Shown here one piece after another: positions 6,532 through 7,306 of a DNA stretch of 7,306 bases (positions within the stretch are counted from its first letter, which is position 1; every line of letters begins with the position of its first letter). The notes under the pieces were generated by a model. That model searched no databases. It saw only the letters and a list, made by a program, of their open reading frames with translations, and was not told where the DNA came from. Made by a program: the position numbers and the translations under genes. The stretch spans positions 1 through 7,306 of the forward strand of contig JALUHL010000209.1 of assembly GCA_027053695.1 (NCBI GenBank), in the 5' to 3' direction. This DNA is from Ghiorsea sp. Its GTDB lineage: Bacteria > Pseudomonadota > Zetaproteobacteria > Mariprofundales > Mariprofundaceae.

Positions 6532-7170
6532 ATGTTTGCAAACTTAAACCTTTCACTGGTCGTCATCGACCTTGATAATACGCTTTATGAGGCAAATAAT
6601 GGTGTGTTTGCGCGCATGGATGCGCGAATGAACCAGTATATTCGCCGTGAGTTGGGTGTTGACCAAGCCGAAGCGGATACCATTCGCATCAAGTATTGGA
6701 AGCAGTACGGCTCAACGCTCAAAGGTTTGATGGAGCATCACGGGCATGATGCAGAGCCTTTTTTACAAGAAGCGCATGATGTGAATGCACATGAGCTTCT
6801 TATGCCACGCCCTGAATTGCATGATGTGCTGCAAGCCATGCCCATGCGCAAGGTGATTCACACCAACGGCACCAAAGAACATGCAGAGACAATTTTAGAA
6901 GCTTTGGGTATTCGAGATTATTTTGCGAAAATTTATGATATTCGGTTCAATGCATACACGCCTAAACCATGCATGGATACGTTGCAGCTTCTCTTTGATG
7001 CAGAGGGTGTGGCTGCGGCTGAAGTGTTGGTGATTGATGATATGGAAAACAATCTTGCTGTCGCCAAGCAAGCAGGCGCGAAAACCGCTTGGATTCACAC
7101 TAACTCATATCAGCAAAAGCATGATTGGGATATGGCTGCGGTATCTTTTGTTGATTTGTTGACGAAGTAG
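6532..7170 (+). CDS. HAD-superfamily phosphatase, pyrimidine 5'-nucleotidase-like
   Basis: This 212-residue cytoplasmic enzyme probably dephosphorylates a small phosphorylated metabolite, most likely a nucleoside monophosphate. HAD motif I is DLDNTLY (13-19) with nucleophile D13 and acid/base D15. Motif II is TNG (111-113), the motif III lysine is K145 in TPKP, and motif IV is IDDMENN (168-174) with D169 and D170. The region between motifs I and II is a helical C1 cap (about 20-90). DLDNTLY followed by ANNGVFARMDARM resembles the SDT1/YjjG-like pyrimidine 5'-nucleotidase group, but substrate cannot be read from sequence. ATG 6532 is the first possible start, because an in-frame TAG lies at 6520-6522. 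No Shine-Dalgarno precedes it, and the start codon falls between inverted AT-rich repeats. A link to FtsY function is not implied. Superfamily confidence is high; substrate confidence is low. Confidence 0.88.
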   Translation: MFANLNLSLVVIDLDNTLYEANNGVFARMDARMNQYIRRELGVDQAEADTIRIKYWKQYGSTLKGLMEHHGHDAEPFLQEAHDVNAHELLMPRPELHDVLQAMPMRKVIHTNGTKEHAETILEALGIRDYFAKIYDIRFNAYTPKPCMDTLQLLFDAEGVAAAEVLVIDDMENNLAVAKQAGAKTAWIHTNSYQQKHDWDMAAVSFVDLLTK

Positions 7171-7200
7171 GTTTCTTTTTAGGCTTCAATTGGTATGGGA

Positions 7201-7284
7201 AAGTAATAGATATAAAAGCTTTTTGAACCGCAGAGGGCGCAAAGGTACGCAGAGTTTTAGATAGATGATGAGCGAAGTAATAGA
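7201..7284. repeat. 10-bp direct repeat flanking the CGCAGAG cluster
   Basis: AAGTAATAGA occurs at 7201-7210 and again at 7275-7284, one on each side of the CGCAGAG cluster. It could be a target-site duplication, part of a larger repeat unit continuing past the window, or chance in AT-rich DNA. Confidence 0.35.
7226..7254. repeat. Short CGCAGAG-type degenerate tandem repeat cluster
   Basis: After AAC there are three consecutive units: CGCAGAGGG (7229-7237), CGCAAAGGTA (7238-7247) and CGCAGAG (7248-7254), a period of 9-10 bases. From general knowledge, stretches of this type are dispersed in intergenic DNA of many environmental bacteria; on the opposite strand they give spurious Ser/Ala/Phe-rich peptides in some annotations. 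Only about three units are present, so this is probably a small or decayed copy. Confidence 0.6.
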
Positions 7285-7306
7285 CATGAGGTAGATTTAT
7301 CCGCTA

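Larger units (their letters stand above)
7171..7306. other. Non-coding tail of the window
   Basis: No gene is supported in these 136 bases. Reading frames are short and broken on both strands. Contents are an AAAAGCTTTT palindrome at 7214-7223, the CGCAGAG repeat cluster, and a 10-bp direct repeat on either side of it. I see no convincing terminator for the HAD gene: GAAG and CTTC flank a short pyrimidine tract just after the stop, but a 4-bp stem is too weak. Confidence 0.6.

Overview
This window looks like a piece of a Gram-negative (proteobacterial) chromosome of moderate GC with compact gene packing. No rRNA, tRNA, CRISPR array or insertion sequence was seen. Placement is tentative: a short FtsY, a multi-module hybrid CheA and a receiver-less CheB would fit an environmental, motile proteobacterium. 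Zetaproteobacteria or a relative is only an impression and is not demonstrated here.

Positions 1-5561 form one rightward chemosensory operon. It contains the 3' end of a helical, possibly CheZ-like protein, then cheY, a large hybrid cheA, cheW, a cheB with only the methylesterase domain, and cheR. The genes are tightly coupled: there are ATGA overlaps between the first gene and cheY and between cheB and cheR, a 1-bp gap between cheW and cheB, and gaps of 27 and 9 bp elsewhere. The operon therefore encodes kinase, coupling protein, diffusible response regulator and both adaptation enzymes. No chemoreceptor, cheD or motor gene is visible, so receptors must be upstream or elsewhere. CheA carries HPt, an apparent helix-hairpin-helix-like segment where the P2 domain would normally lie, a charged linker, dimerisation and ATPase domains, two CheW-like domains and a C-terminal receiver. 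The receiver usually found on CheB is missing from CheB, while CheA has one.

Positions 5553-6449 (minus strand) encode FtsY, the signal recognition particle receptor. It converges on cheR and overlaps it by 9 bp. An 82-bp divergent intergenic region separates ftsY from a rightward HAD-family phosphatase gene (6532-7170) that resembles pyrimidine 5'-nucleotidases.

The last 136 bp (7171-7306) hold no gene I can support. They do contain a short CGCAGAG-type tandem repeat cluster of a kind found dispersed in many environmental bacterial genomes, bracketed by a 10-bp direct repeat.

Across the whole window the palindrome AAGCTT occurs about 16 times by eye, against roughly 2 expected. Three of these lie in only about 250 bp of non-coding DNA, so codon usage alone does not explain the excess.
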